Below, in pieces: positions 1-8,155 of a DNA stretch of 64,000 nt. The notes beneath the pieces are model-generated. The model did not search any database. It had not been told where the DNA came from and saw nothing but the letters and a program-made list of their open reading frames with translations. Source of the DNA: Candidatus Eremiobacterota bacterium. Lineage in GTDB: Bacteria; Vulcanimicrobiota; CADAWZ01; Ess09-12. Within the stretch, counting starts at the first letter, position 1. Every line of letters begins with the position of its first letter. The position numbers were made by a program, and so were the translations under genes. The stretch spans positions 62,001 through 126,000 of the forward strand of contig JAVHLM010000010.1 in assembly GCA_031082125.1 (NCBI GenBank), given 5' to 3'.

Positions 1-606
1 GTCCTTGAAGGCACGCTCGTTGAATGACGAGGCCACCCATAGCTCATCGACGGCGTTGCAGGCCTCAGCCCAGCGGGGGGGAAGCCTTGAGGTCTCCCAT
101 GTGGTGATGCCTATGGAATAGGCGCCTTCCAGCCTCTGGAGCTGAAGGGGAGGCACATGCTGAAGGGATATGAAAGGAGCGGCCTTCATTGAGCGCGCCG
201 GTGGAAGGGAGGAGATCCCGGGGAAGAAGCATGGATCAAGCTCATGATCTCCCTTCAGGCTGTCCCTGAAGAGATGCCACTGCCTTCTCTTCAGCTCCCT
301 CACGTAGTCCCTCGTGCCCTGGCCGTATCCTGACACGGCATGGAAATAGCCTTTCCAGACAAGGGGAATCTCTCTGATGAGAAATGCCTTTTCATCGGGG
401 GTTCCCGCGGCGGCCCCCGTCGCATATCCTCTCAGGAAGCTCTCCTTCAGCACAAGGAAGGCATCGTCGGGCCATGAGGCCCCCTTTGGCTCCAGGGGGG
501 CCGGGATTCTCTCCCTTTCCTGCCCGAGGAGCTTTTCCCTGAGGGCCCTGAGCATGCCCCCCATGGAGAAGGCCTGGCAGGCCTCCATTTCAGCAGGCTC
601 TCTCAT
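1..606 (-). CDS. Glycosyltransferase, N-terminal part (runs off left edge)
   Basis: About 200 N-terminal residues are visible; the C-terminal catalytic half lies outside the window. The segment near the edge reads DELWVASSFNERAFKD. It is the counterpart of DEIWVFSTFNERAFRASG in the GT4 protein at 2137-3228, and similar DE/EVWVPS stretches occur in the glycosyltransferases at 13495-17609. This supports a GT-B fold glycosyltransferase of the same local family. The ATG at 606 overlaps the end of the ABC ATPase gene (stop at 590-592) and has GAAAGGGG upstream; an in-frame ATG at 588 is an alternative. It is the last visible gene of a minus-strand run with a polysaccharide ABC exporter, so a role in surface glycan assembly is inferred. 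The donor and acceptor are unknown. Confidence 0.7.
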   Translation of the reverse strand, partial: MREPAEMEACQAFSMGGMLRALREKLLGQERERIPAPLEPKGASWPDDAFLVLKESFLRGYATGAAAGTPDEKAFLIREIPLVWKGYFHAVSGYGQGTRDYVRELKRRQWHLFRDSLKGDHELDPCFFPGISSLPPARSMKAAPFISLQHVPPLQLQRLEGAYSIGITTWETSRLPPRWAEACNAVDELWVASSFNERAFKD

Positions 607-1348
607 CGTCGGCCCCTTTCTCACTCCTGGTGATCTCACAATACTGCCGGGCGATTTCAGCGGTCTCACCCCTGGCGGAGAGCCTGTGGCCCTCTATGAG
701 GAGGGAGCGGGGGCAGATCTCCGCGAGAAGCTCGGGGCTGTGAGAGATGATCAGAATGGTTTTTCCCTCGCTCTTGAGAGCCTTGAGCTTCTCCAGGCAC
801 CTGCGCTGGAAGCCCCTGTCGCCCACGGTGAGGATCTCGTCCAGCAGGATAATCGATGGGCCTGCGTGGACCGCCACGGAGAATGCCAGGCGCGCCGCCA
901 TCCCCGATGAATACGAGCGGAGAGGCTCTTCCAGAAAATCCTCAAGCCCTGAAAAGGCGACAATCTCATCGAGCCTCGCCCGCAGCTCCCTCGAGGGAAC
1001 TCCCAGTATGGCGCCATAGGTGAAGATATTTTCACGTCCTGTGAAATCAGGGTGGAAACCCACACCCAGGTCCAGGATGGCGCTGATTCTTCCGGAAGTT
1101 GAGATTTTTCCCCTCGTGGGCTGAAGAATGCGGGCTATGAGCCTGAAGAGCGTGGTCTTTCCCGCGCCGTTCGCCCCCATGACTCCCCAGCACTCCCCCT
1201 CGTCCACCGAGAAATTGATATCCTCAAGGACCCAGAACTCTCCGCAGATGCCCCTTGTCCCCCTGATGAGGGTCTCCTTGAGAGTCCTGTGTTCTCTCGC
1301 GTACCTCCTGAATTTTTTCCAGACTCCTTCAAGCTCGATTACTTTCAT
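590..1348 (-). CDS. Polysaccharide ABC exporter, ATP-binding subunit (Wzt/TagH type)
   Basis: 252 residues with a complete ABC ATPase core: Walker A GANGAGKTT at 58-66, signature YSSGM at 146-150 and Walker B IILLDE at 166-171. The start ATG overlaps the end of the permease gene by 4 bp, so the two are translationally coupled. The family energises export of lipid-linked O-antigen, capsule or teichoic acid across the inner membrane. The protein stops soon after the ATPase core. The extra C-terminal carbohydrate-binding domain found in some Wzt proteins is therefore absent, which points to the export branch without glycan-end recognition by the ATPase. Glycosyltransferase genes on both sides support glycan export. 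The substrate cannot be told. Confidence 0.9.
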   Translation of the reverse strand: MKVIELEGVWKKFRRYAREHRTLKETLIRGTRGICGEFWVLEDINFSVDEGECWGVMGANGAGKTTLFRLIARILQPTRGKISTSGRISAILDLGVGFHPDFTGRENIFTYGAILGVPSRELRARLDEIVAFSGLEDFLEEPLRSYSSGMAARLAFSVAVHAGPSIILLDEILTVGDRGFQRRCLEKLKALKSEGKTILIISHSPELLAEICPRSLLIEGHRLSARGETAEIARQYCEITRSEKGADDERAC

Positions 1349-2124
1349 AGCTCCTCGGCAAAAAAATCCTGGTGGCGGTTAAAAAGATGGTAACCGGCCA
1401 GGAAAGTGATGAAAGCCGCGAGGGCGCTCCACGAGAACAGCGCCCATGGAGGAGCCCCGGCAAATAGGATGGCGTTCCGGTATGCCATGATGATACCGGT
1501 GAGAGGGTTCCATGCAATCCACGCGGCATAAGGCTCAGGCACCATCGAGAGGGGGTAGAGGATCGGCGTGGCATAAAACCAGAAGGTAAGGCCATGGGTG
1601 AGAAGGACGTTCACGTCACGGTAATATACCTGGAGGCACGAGAGGATAAGGGCGATACCGGCGGTGAACAGCACCTGCACCATGCAGATAAGGGGGATAT
1701 AGAGGAGAGCCGCTCCCACGGGAATCCTGTAGAGGATGATGAGGGCGACGTTTATCACGAGCCCTACGAGGAAGGTGTGGACAAAGTTGGAGAAGAGCAG
1801 CGACAGGGGGATCACCTCCCGGGGGAAGGCCGCCCTGGTGACTACGGGCCCGTAGAGAGGCAGCGACATGGTGGCGGCCTGGAGGCTCTGCTGGAGGAAG
1901 TTCCACGGGATGAGGGCACAGAAGAGGAAAAGGGGGTAATGGGGAATGCCCATCCTGAGGACCCTCGTGAAGACCACCGAGAGTATGGCAAGGGTGATGA
2001 GGGGATTGATGAGGGCCCACAGAAAGCCAAGCGCCGACCCGCGGTATTTCATAGTCAGGTCCCTCATGAAGAGGCTCATGAGAAGCTCGCGGAAATGGAA
2101 AAGGGTCTTGAGTCTCTCTCTCAC
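1345..2124 (-). CDS. Polysaccharide ABC exporter, membrane subunit (Wzm/TagG, ABC-2 family)
   Basis: 259 residues with about six hydrophobic segments and the ABC-2 permease N-terminal pattern LFMRDLTMKYRGSALGFLW, followed by INPL. This is typical of Wzm, KpsM and TagG proteins. The start codon is GTG at 2124. The gene overlaps the ATPase gene by 4 bp at its 3' end and lies 12 bp after the GT4 gene. Together with the ATPase it would form the inner-membrane channel that carries a completed lipid-linked glycan outward. The length is normal for the family and no key region is missing. Confidence 0.9.
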   Translation of the reverse strand: MRERLKTLFHFRELLMSLFMRDLTMKYRGSALGFLWALINPLITLAILSVVFTRVLRMGIPHYPLFLFCALIPWNFLQQSLQAATMSLPLYGPVVTRAAFPREVIPLSLLFSNFVHTFLVGLVINVALIILYRIPVGAALLYIPLICMVQVLFTAGIALILSCLQVYYRDVNVLLTHGLTFWFYATPILYPLSMVPEPYAAWIAWNPLTGIIMAYRNAILFAGAPPWALFSWSALAAFITFLAGYHLFNRHQDFFAEEL

Positions 2125-2136
2125 AGGCGCTCTCTT

Positions 2137-3228
2137 TCAGATAATACGCTTTTCAATGCTTCTCAGCCGCGAAGCCATGGCGGCGGCCCATCGGCCTGCA
2201 GAATGGTCACGCTTCACTTTGTCGAGCGCTTTTTCCGCTCTGCTCCGCGCCTCGTCCCTGTGCTCATATACATGGCGCATCAGGTGCTTTACATGGTCAA
2301 GATCTACTTCGGCCCATTGCCCCCTGGTGTGGAAAGGGTGGTCATTGGGCGCGACATCCACCAGTCTGTAGTCGGCCAGGTAGGACGTTTCTGCCGTGAG
2401 GTAGTCGCCGGGCCCGCCGAAACTGCTGGAGATGACAGGGATGCCGCATGCCATTGCTTCCAGCAGGGGGAGGCAGAATCCTTCACCCCTGCTTGTGCTC
2501 ACATAGCAATCGGCGCTCCGGTAGAGGGAGGCCAGGGATTCCCTGAAGGGCCCGTCAATGACCACGAGGGGCGGGGCGCCGGGGCCTTTTTCAGAGACCG
2601 CTTTCTCGGCATGGAGAAAAGGATCGCACCCTGGGGAATTAAAATACCGGTAGCTTTTCAGGATCAGGCACACCTCGTCGGAGGCCCTGAACTCCTCCAG
2701 GTATGCCCTGATGAGCACGTCGAGGCCCTTGTAATGGTGAAAGCTCCCGACGGAGAGAAAGACAAAGGCCCCGTAAAGCTCCATCAGGCCTTCTCCCTTT
2801 CCAGGATGGAATTCATCGCTGTTGACGCCGGGAGGAATTACCTTTATGGGAGCCCGCACCCCGGAAGCTCTGAATGCTCTCTCGTTAAAAGTGGAAAATA
2901 CCCAGATCTCGTCCATGCGGTTCAGCAGAGGCGGCCAGCTTTCGGGGAGCTCCGTGGTCTCATGGGACGTGTAGCCTATTCTGTACCGTCCCCTCCCTGC
3001 AGCGAAAGCATAGGGAGGCGCCAGGCAGAGGGTTATGGCACCGTCGTCCTCAGTGGCCTCATGAGGAGCCGCCGGGGAGGAGGCCTCGGCCGAGATCTCT
3101 TTGAAGGGCCTGAAGCGGACGGCGTAGCCTTCCCCTCCAAGGCCTTTCAGGATTCCCGCGGCCACTTTTCCATAGCCTGACGTGCCGGGACGGGTGGCGT
3201 AAAGGGTCAGCGGCGCCTTCTGGCTCAT
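2137..3228 (-). CDS. GT4-family glycosyltransferase
   Basis: 363 residues from the ATG at 3228, which has GAGGAAGAG just upstream. A longer reading frame to 3381 would run into the preceding radical SAM gene and is rejected. The N-terminal Rossmann half contains DEIWVFSTFNERAF at about 106-119. The C-terminal half has SVGSFHHYKGLDVLIRAY at about 159-176 and the E-x7-E type motif GEGFCLPLLE at 248-257, the donor nucleotide-sugar site of GT4 retaining enzymes. The tail LMRHVYEHRDEA recurs in the 712-residue enzyme at 15471-17609, so these are paralogues. It sits between the lipoate module and the ABC exporter. The transferred sugar is unknown. Confidence 0.88.
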   Translation of the reverse strand: MSQKAPLTLYATRPGTSGYGKVAAGILKGLGGEGYAVRFRPFKEISAEASSPAAPHEATEDDGAITLCLAPPYAFAAGRGRYRIGYTSHETTELPESWPPLLNRMDEIWVFSTFNERAFRASGVRAPIKVIPPGVNSDEFHPGKGEGLMELYGAFVFLSVGSFHHYKGLDVLIRAYLEEFRASDEVCLILKSYRYFNSPGCDPFLHAEKAVSEKGPGAPPLVVIDGPFRESLASLYRSADCYVSTSRGEGFCLPLLEAMACGIPVISSSFGGPGDYLTAETSYLADYRLVDVAPNDHPFHTRGQWAEVDLDHVKHLMRHVYEHRDEARSRAEKALDKVKRDHSAGRWAAAMASRLRSIEKRII

Positions 3229-3245
3229 AGATCTCTTCCTCGGGA

Positions 3246-4283
3246 TCAGGGAGTTCCCAGTTCCTCTCTTATCGCTGCAATATCCCCGGGCTCCGGGAGA
3301 AAGGGGAAGTTTCTTATGGCCTCGCCGGGCATTGAGTCCGAATAGGGCCTGTTGCAGTCGGCGGCGCCGCTGTTGGGGCACCCGCTCGTCATGAAGGGAA
3401 GCCCTGATGCGATGACCTTCTCGAGCCTCTCGCTGTCAAGCCCGAAAGAGGTGAGCTTCCCCGGGGGATTAAAGGCAAATTCCCCTGCCATGTTTTCATC
3501 GATGAGGTACCGTGCAAGCTGTATCCTGCGGTAATGGCCAAGCGAAGGCCTTGGGTGCCCTGAGAGCCTGGAGTTCCCTTCAGGAAAAAAGGAGAAGAGA
3601 TGGGTGCTCCCCCCGCTCGAGTGGATTTTCTCCATCAGGGCCACCATCTCCCTTTCTGACTCGCCAAGCCCCACGATGAGGTGGATGCCCACGTTCCCTT
3701 TCCCGAATATTTCCAGGGCCTCGTGGAAGCACTCCCAGTACCTCTCCCAGCGGTGGGGGCCTCCCACGCCTTTTCCCCTTATTTCCTCGAAAATGTCCTC
3801 CCTTGCGCAGTCCACGGCAATGCCCGCCATCTGGACGCCGGCCCTCTTCAGCTCATCAAGGTGTTTCTTTCTGGTGACCGAGGGGGAGAGGAGGACAGAA
3901 AGGGGGATGTCAAGGCTTTTCCTGATCTCTCCCGCGATGGTTATGGTATCTTTGCAGGCTTTCTGGTGGGTAATCATGGAGATGCATATTCTTTTCACCT
4001 GCCCGGGCCTGGCCTTGATGCGCTCAATGATATCGCTGAGCAGGTAGGGATCCCATTTTACCCTGATAAAGCTCTTCTCCTTGTAAGAGCCTTTCCGGTT
4101 CAGTGAGAGTCCGCAATAGGCGCAGCTCCCCGCGCATCCTGAATCATAGGTGAGAAGCACGTTGATGCAGGGCGACAGGGCGTTCCTGTGGAAAAGCCCT
4201 CCCTTGAGATCAAGCATCATCGCCGCCGCAAGGCTTATCCTCACGTAATCGGGGCTTTTGGTTTTCAGCGTTTCTGTCTTCAT
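3246..4283 (-). CDS. Radical SAM protein, one half of a LipS1/LipS2-type lipoyl synthase
   Basis: 345 residues. The radical SAM CxxxCxxC triad is C50/C54/C57 (GCAGSCAYCG). A second Cys set lies near the C terminus (SGCPNSGAADCNRPYSDS), a possible auxiliary Fe-S site. The family is biotin-synthase-like. The diagnosis rests on context: the gene overlaps a second biotin-synthase-like radical SAM gene by 4 bp and is co-directional with a lipoate-protein ligase and a geranylgeranyl-reductase-type flavoprotein. Established work on archaea and bacteria lacking LipA shows that two such proteins, LipS1 and LipS2, together insert the two sulfurs into octanoyl groups. Which of the two is LipS1 cannot be decided here, so no symbol is given. 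Confidence 0.72.
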   Translation of the reverse strand: MKTETLKTKSPDYVRISLAAAMMLDLKGGLFHRNALSPCINVLLTYDSGCAGSCAYCGLSLNRKGSYKEKSFIRVKWDPYLLSDIIERIKARPGQVKRICISMITHQKACKDTITIAGEIRKSLDIPLSVLLSPSVTRKKHLDELKRAGVQMAGIAVDCAREDIFEEIRGKGVGGPHRWERYWECFHEALEIFGKGNVGIHLIVGLGESEREMVALMEKIHSSGGSTHLFSFFPEGNSRLSGHPRPSLGHYRRIQLARYLIDENMAGEFAFNPPGKLTSFGLDSERLEKVIASGLPFMTSGCPNSGAADCNRPYSDSMPGEAIRNFPFLPEPGDIAAIREELGTP

Positions 4284-5224
4284 GCGATTCCTCCTTTAAA
4301 GCCTTCCGGCAGAGAGCAGCACGTCTTTTCCCACGTGACGGCAAGGCCGTGCTCTTCAGCTTTTTTCACTGCCTCGTCTGCCGGTATGGCAATCCTGTTC
4401 ACGCCGCACTCCACCGCCAGGATGTCTATGAGGGCCCTTCCTCTCTCCCTTGCACACCCCAGGGCAATCAAGGAATCAGGGTTCCCCAGGCGCGCCTCGG
4501 CAAGCACATCGGCCACCTCATAAGGATCTGGTGGGGCGGCTTTCTCCATCGGTGTGCCTGCGAGGGGCATGAACGATACTATCACAATTATTTCAGGGCG
4601 GTATTTCTTCACCATCTCAATGGCCCTGTATTCCCCTTGAAGCTTTCCTCCCTTCAGGCCCACGATGATGTGGGGGATGACAGGGATTGCCTTTCCATGA
4701 AGGGCATCGAGGGACCCGGCGATCTTCTCGATGCCGAAGGGCACCCGGCATACCTCCCGGAAAGTCCCGTCGTCACCAATGATGTCGATGAGGGCCTGAT
4801 CCACCCCGGCGTCTTTCAATGCCCCTGCAAGGGCCTCGTCCACGATGCCGCTGTGGACCGAGATGAAGAGCCCCGTCTCATTCTTCACTTCCCGCAGCGC
4901 TTCGGTAAACCCTTCCCAGGGGAGCTCACCCTTTTTTGAAGATCCGCCGGTCACCAGCACGCCCAGGGCTCCTTTTTCCTTTATCCTGCGGCATTTCTTC
5001 ACCAGCTCCTCAGGTGTGACCGCATGAATCATCGGCTCAAGAAGCTTTCCCCTGCAGTGAAGGCACGCCAGCTCGCAGCGGTCCGCCGTGATTGAGAGGG
5101 CGGGGTACTTTCCCCATTCCCCCCGGTAATGAAACATGCCGGGATGATAGAAAGTTATCCTCTTCCCGAATCTCTCCCTTGAGAGCTCCCGGGCTCTTTT
5201 CATCTTCTCGCTGGCACGCACCAT
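4280..5224 (-). CDS. Radical SAM protein, partner half of a LipS1/LipS2-type lipoyl synthase
   Basis: 314 residues with the CxxxCxxC triad at C50/C54/C57 (RCELACLHCRG), the same residue positions as in the neighbouring radical SAM protein. The barrel continues with VLVTGGSSKKGE, which resembles the glycine-rich SAM-binding strand. Late cysteines (GCARER, AVECGV, KTCCSL) may bind a second cluster. It is biotin-synthase-like in size and order. It overlaps the next gene by 4 bp and follows the FAD protein by 16 bp, so a joint product is expected. Lipoyl synthesis is inferred from the gene neighbourhood. A different sulfur insertion or methylthiolation role is possible but less likely. Confidence 0.72.
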   Translation of the reverse strand: MVRASEKMKRARELSRERFGKRITFYHPGMFHYRGEWGKYPALSITADRCELACLHCRGKLLEPMIHAVTPEELVKKCRRIKEKGALGVLVTGGSSKKGELPWEGFTEALREVKNETGLFISVHSGIVDEALAGALKDAGVDQALIDIIGDDGTFREVCRVPFGIEKIAGSLDALHGKAIPVIPHIIVGLKGGKLQGEYRAIEMVKKYRPEIIVIVSFMPLAGTPMEKAAPPDPYEVADVLAEARLGNPDSLIALGCARERGRALIDILAVECGVNRIAIPADEAVKKAEEHGLAVTWEKTCCSLPEGFKGGIA

Positions 5225-5240
5225 GGAATCTTCTGTCTCC

Positions 5241-6302
5241 TTACCCCTCCCGGTAATATTCTCTGAAAATGACCCAGGTCTTCTTTACGACAGCATCAAG
5301 GGTGTCCCACTGCGACTCGAGGAGCTGCCTTTTCTTCCGGGCCCTTGCAAGCTCGTCATGGAAGAGGAGCTGCCATTCCTTTTCGTAGGCTTGGAGGAGC
5401 TCCATGGAGCCTGCGGCAGCGGCTCTCGCGGCGGCCCTGCCCGCCATTTTCCCGCATAAGACCGCCTGGGGAACGCCGCCTCCCGTGATGGCATGAGTCT
5501 GCCCTGCAGCGTCGCCTGCGAGCACGATGGCGTCCTTCACCGTTCTGAGAGGCCCGCCGCAGGGAATGAGCCCCGACACGAAGGAGAGGGGATCGCCTTT
5601 TACCTTTCCTTGCTTTGCGAGGCTTTCGGCAAAGCCCGCGAGGAGGCTCCTGAGGTAAGGCCTCCTGCTGAGCGGCTTCGAGAGCCTCACTCCTATGCCG
5701 ACCCTCGCCGTGTGCTCCTTGGGAAAGAGCCAGCCGTAGCCTCCGTAAAACTCATGCCGGAAATGTATCTCCGTGTGCTCAAGAGGCTTTGCAAGGGGGA
5801 GCTCGTACTGCAGGCCTATGATAAAGTCCTTATTCACGCTTCCCATCCATTTTCCCACGGTGGAGGCGGGGCCGTCGGCGCCGATGATTACCCTGGGCAC
5901 TATGGAGATTTCTCCGCTGCCCGCTGACATTATCACTTCTCCCCGCCGGTATTCTGTGCACCGGGCCCCGGTGATGAGCTTCGCTCCTTCTCCTGCGGCA
6001 TATTCCGCCAGGGCCTGGTCAAAGAGGTTCCTGTGGAGCATCACGCCAGGCAGGGAAGAGACAATCTCCTCTCCTCCCGGAAGGAAGGTCTTCATCCCTG
6101 TGGTGCTCCTGCTGACGGCCGCTGCGGGGATGTCCAGCTCACGGAGCAGCATGAGGGGCACAAATTCGGCGCAGCGCACCGGCTCCCCCACGGTTCTCTG
6201 CTTTTCCGCGATGATGGTCTCAGCGCCGAGCTTCGCGGCCTCGGCGGCTGCAGCGGAGCCTGCAGGCCCTCCGCCCACGACGAGCACGTCACAGTACCGC
6301 AT
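5241..6302 (-). CDS. FAD-dependent oxidoreductase, geranylgeranyl reductase family (LipT-like by context)
   Basis: 353 residues from ATG 6302; the codon before it is TTG, which would add one residue. The N-terminal dinucleotide motif GGGPAGSAAA binds FAD, followed by the family motif GEPVRCAEF. Further features are IIGADGPASTVG in the middle and VLAGDAAGQTHAITGGG near residue 270, the usual FAD pyrophosphate contact. The gene overlaps the end of the lipoate ligase gene by 14 bp and precedes two radical SAM genes. In lipoate loci with LipS1/LipS2, a flavoprotein of this family is often encoded alongside and has been proposed to supply electrons. Archaeal lipid reduction is the family's other known role; nothing else here suggests it. 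Confidence 0.8.
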   Translation of the reverse strand: MRYCDVLVVGGGPAGSAAAAEAAKLGAETIIAEKQRTVGEPVRCAEFVPLMLLRELDIPAAAVSRSTTGMKTFLPGGEEIVSSLPGVMLHRNLFDQALAEYAAGEGAKLITGARCTEYRRGEVIMSAGSGEISIVPRVIIGADGPASTVGKWMGSVNKDFIIGLQYELPLAKPLEHTEIHFRHEFYGGYGWLFPKEHTARVGIGVRLSKPLSRRPYLRSLLAGFAESLAKQGKVKGDPLSFVSGLIPCGGPLRTVKDAIVLAGDAAGQTHAITGGGVPQAVLCGKMAGRAAARAAAAGSMELLQAYEKEWQLLFHDELARARKKRQLLESQWDTLDAVVKKTWVIFREYYREG

Positions 6303-7848
6303 CAAGGACCCTTTCCAGGAGGCCGATTTTCAGCGTCGTCTCGTTTTCAAAGGCCCCGTGGTAGGCCTCTTCCTCCTTGCCCAGCTCATAGCACGTCGTA
6401 TCATCGATATTGAGCAGTATGCCGGGAACGCCGGCTTCGTCAAAGTCCTCCAGGTGCTTCCGATAGAAGCCTTCGCAGCAGCAGCCTATGAAAGAGGCCT
6501 TCCTTTGTTCCTTGAGCCTCACGAGCGTGGCCTTGAGGTCTTCAAAGCTGGTGATGCTCACGGCTTCAAGGCCCCTGTCCCTGGCAAGCTCGTAAGCTTT
6601 GCCGACGGTGCATCTCCCGCAGAGTGCGCACTCTTTCTGCTGGCGGTAGCGGCAGTCAAGAGGCTTCGCGCAGTAAGGGAGGAGCATGTGCCGCGGCGAA
6701 TGGCCGGCCACTTTCCTGAAGGAGCCCCCTGTCAGGAAGATGTCATTGGCATGGGAGAGAGGAATGCCCCATTCGGTGACCTGCACCTTTTCCAGGGCCT
6801 TTTCTATGGCCCCTGCGAAATCAGCAGGGGAGACTCCCGGGAACCGGGCGTTACCCCCTTCAAAGAACCTGGCAAGGCTGCGCTCTACTGCCTCCCTGTC
6901 GGAGGGGGTTCCTTTCAGTGATGCCTCCAGGTCCGCCATGGCTCTCGGGGGGCAGGAAAAAAAGTCCCCGGTGATCACGATGTCAAGAATTCTCTTTGTC
7001 TTTGTGCTGACTATCAGGGAAGTCCTGAGGAGGCCCCCTTCGGCCCTGTGGAGGGAGTGGACCAGAGGCTGCTCGGCACCGGGCATTTTCACCTTGTCCA
7101 CGTACTCCCGGGAAGAAAAAAGGGGGAGCTTCTCTGCAAAGCGCTCCTGTTCTGAAGCCGTGAGGCCTCCCTCCCTGAGGGTGACCTTGAAGACCTCGCT
7201 GAAGCTCCCGGCGATGAGGCGCTTCAGCTCTACGGCCGATGGCACTCTTCCGAGCTCCCACTTGAGGCACGTGACTCTTTCCCGCGCATGGCGGAGCTCC
7301 TTCTCACGGAGCTTTTCAATGGGGACTCTCAGGGCCCTGAGCATCGTGGCGATGTCAAAATCCACCAGCAGGGTTCCCTGGAAGAAGAAGGCGGGCCCTT
7401 CGTCGGTGCCTCCCGTGCCGGAGATTTTTCTCCCCTCGATTTCCACGTCATTTCTCGGCCTGAAGGAGGCCTTGAGCCCCAGCTTCTCCAGGGCTCTCAC
7501 GAGGGGCTCGCAGAGCCTCCTGAAGAAGTCGATGGTGGGAAGGCCAAGGCCGAAGGAATCCTTTGCCGCGATGATCTCCCACCCCAGCTGCGACTCGTCG
7601 AAGAGGATGGCGCCGCCGCCGGTGATCCTCCTGTTCAGGTCAAGCTTTCTCCCGGTGCAGTAATCGAGGCGCACCTCGTGGCTGAGGCATTGATGCTGCC
7701 CCACCAGCACCGCAGGCGGGGAGAACTGGAGAAACCTCAGCGTGTCGGGGCTCTCGCCCCGGGCCCGCGCCTGGAGAAGGGCTTCGTCAAGCGCCATATT
7801 TTCAGCGGCCGGGAGGGCTCCCGTGTCAAGGATGCGCCAGGTATTCAC
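6289..7848 (-). CDS. lplA: Lipoate-protein ligase A fused to a C-terminal DUF116 domain
   Basis: 519 residues. Residues 1 to about 245 form the LplA catalytic domain, with RRITGGGA at 73-80 and the catalytic-lysine motif RKISGTG (K141). About 250-370 resembles the LplA accessory domain (ITGDFFSCPP). About 385-515 is a cysteine-rich DUF116-type domain (CAKPLDCRYRQQKECALCGRC, then GCCCEGFYRKH and NIDDTTCYELG). LplA attaches lipoate or octanoate to the lysine of E2 or H proteins via an acyl-adenylate. DUF116 is uncharacterised, but its many cysteines suggest a metal or Fe-S site. It is the first gene of the lipoate module. The single-chain fusion is unusual and suggests that ligation and sulfur insertion work together. 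Confidence 0.85.
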   Translation of the reverse strand: MNTWRILDTGALPAAENMALDEALLQARARGESPDTLRFLQFSPPAVLVGQHQCLSHEVRLDYCTGRKLDLNRRITGGGAILFDESQLGWEIIAAKDSFGLGLPTIDFFRRLCEPLVRALEKLGLKASFRPRNDVEIEGRKISGTGGTDEGPAFFFQGTLLVDFDIATMLRALRVPIEKLREKELRHARERVTCLKWELGRVPSAVELKRLIAGSFSEVFKVTLREGGLTASEQERFAEKLPLFSSREYVDKVKMPGAEQPLVHSLHRAEGGLLRTSLIVSTKTKRILDIVITGDFFSCPPRAMADLEASLKGTPSDREAVERSLARFFEGGNARFPGVSPADFAGAIEKALEKVQVTEWGIPLSHANDIFLTGGSFRKVAGHSPRHMLLPYCAKPLDCRYRQQKECALCGRCTVGKAYELARDRGLEAVSITSFEDLKATLVRLKEQRKASFIGCCCEGFYRKHLEDFDEAGVPGILLNIDDTTCYELGKEEEAYHGAFENETTLKIGLLERVLDAVL

Positions 7849-7930
7849 GGCAGGGAGATACCAGAACCTTTCTCTATGCTCTTGTCAACACTATGCCAGG
7901 GAGAGGAAAAACTCCTCCTCCATTGACGCG

Positions 7931-8155
7931 CTAAGGGGAAAACCACCAGAAGGGATCGACGCAGATACCAAAGGCCGAGCCCTGCCTGAAGGCCATGCCG
8001 GGGCCTGTCTGCCCCCCCCCCGGCCCCGTTCCCACCTTTATTCTCTGCACCACCTCATCCTTTTTAGTGTCAATAACGGCCACAAGCCCGCCCTTCATGA
8101 TGCCCGAGGTGATATAGACCCTCGCGCCGTCAGACCTGACGGCGAGATCGTGGGG
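7931..8155 (-). pseudogene. Displaced C-terminal part of the propeller lipoprotein gene, beyond an in-frame TGA
   Basis: Reading on past the TGA at 8156-8158 in the same frame gives PHDLAVRSDGARVYITSG, then VAVIDTKKDEVVQRIKVG. This is a standard YVTN-type propeller blade, and it continues to a TAG at 7931-7933. A run of ten C (8012-8021 on the plus strand) falls in this tail, so its last part may also be out of frame. The remaining gap, 7849-7930, contains only the 5' leader of nothing recognisable on the plus strand and the short space before the ligase gene; I see no other feature there. Confidence 0.6.

Noticed and set aside
1594-3180. Plus-strand open frame of 528 codons
   Set aside because: It runs antisense through the ABC permease and GT4 genes, both with clear family motifs. 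Its own composition (many Gly, Glu, His) is typical of a GC-rich shadow frame.
5773-6921. Plus-strand open frame of 382 codons
   Set aside because: It is antisense to the flavoprotein and lipoate ligase genes and has no recognisable domain.
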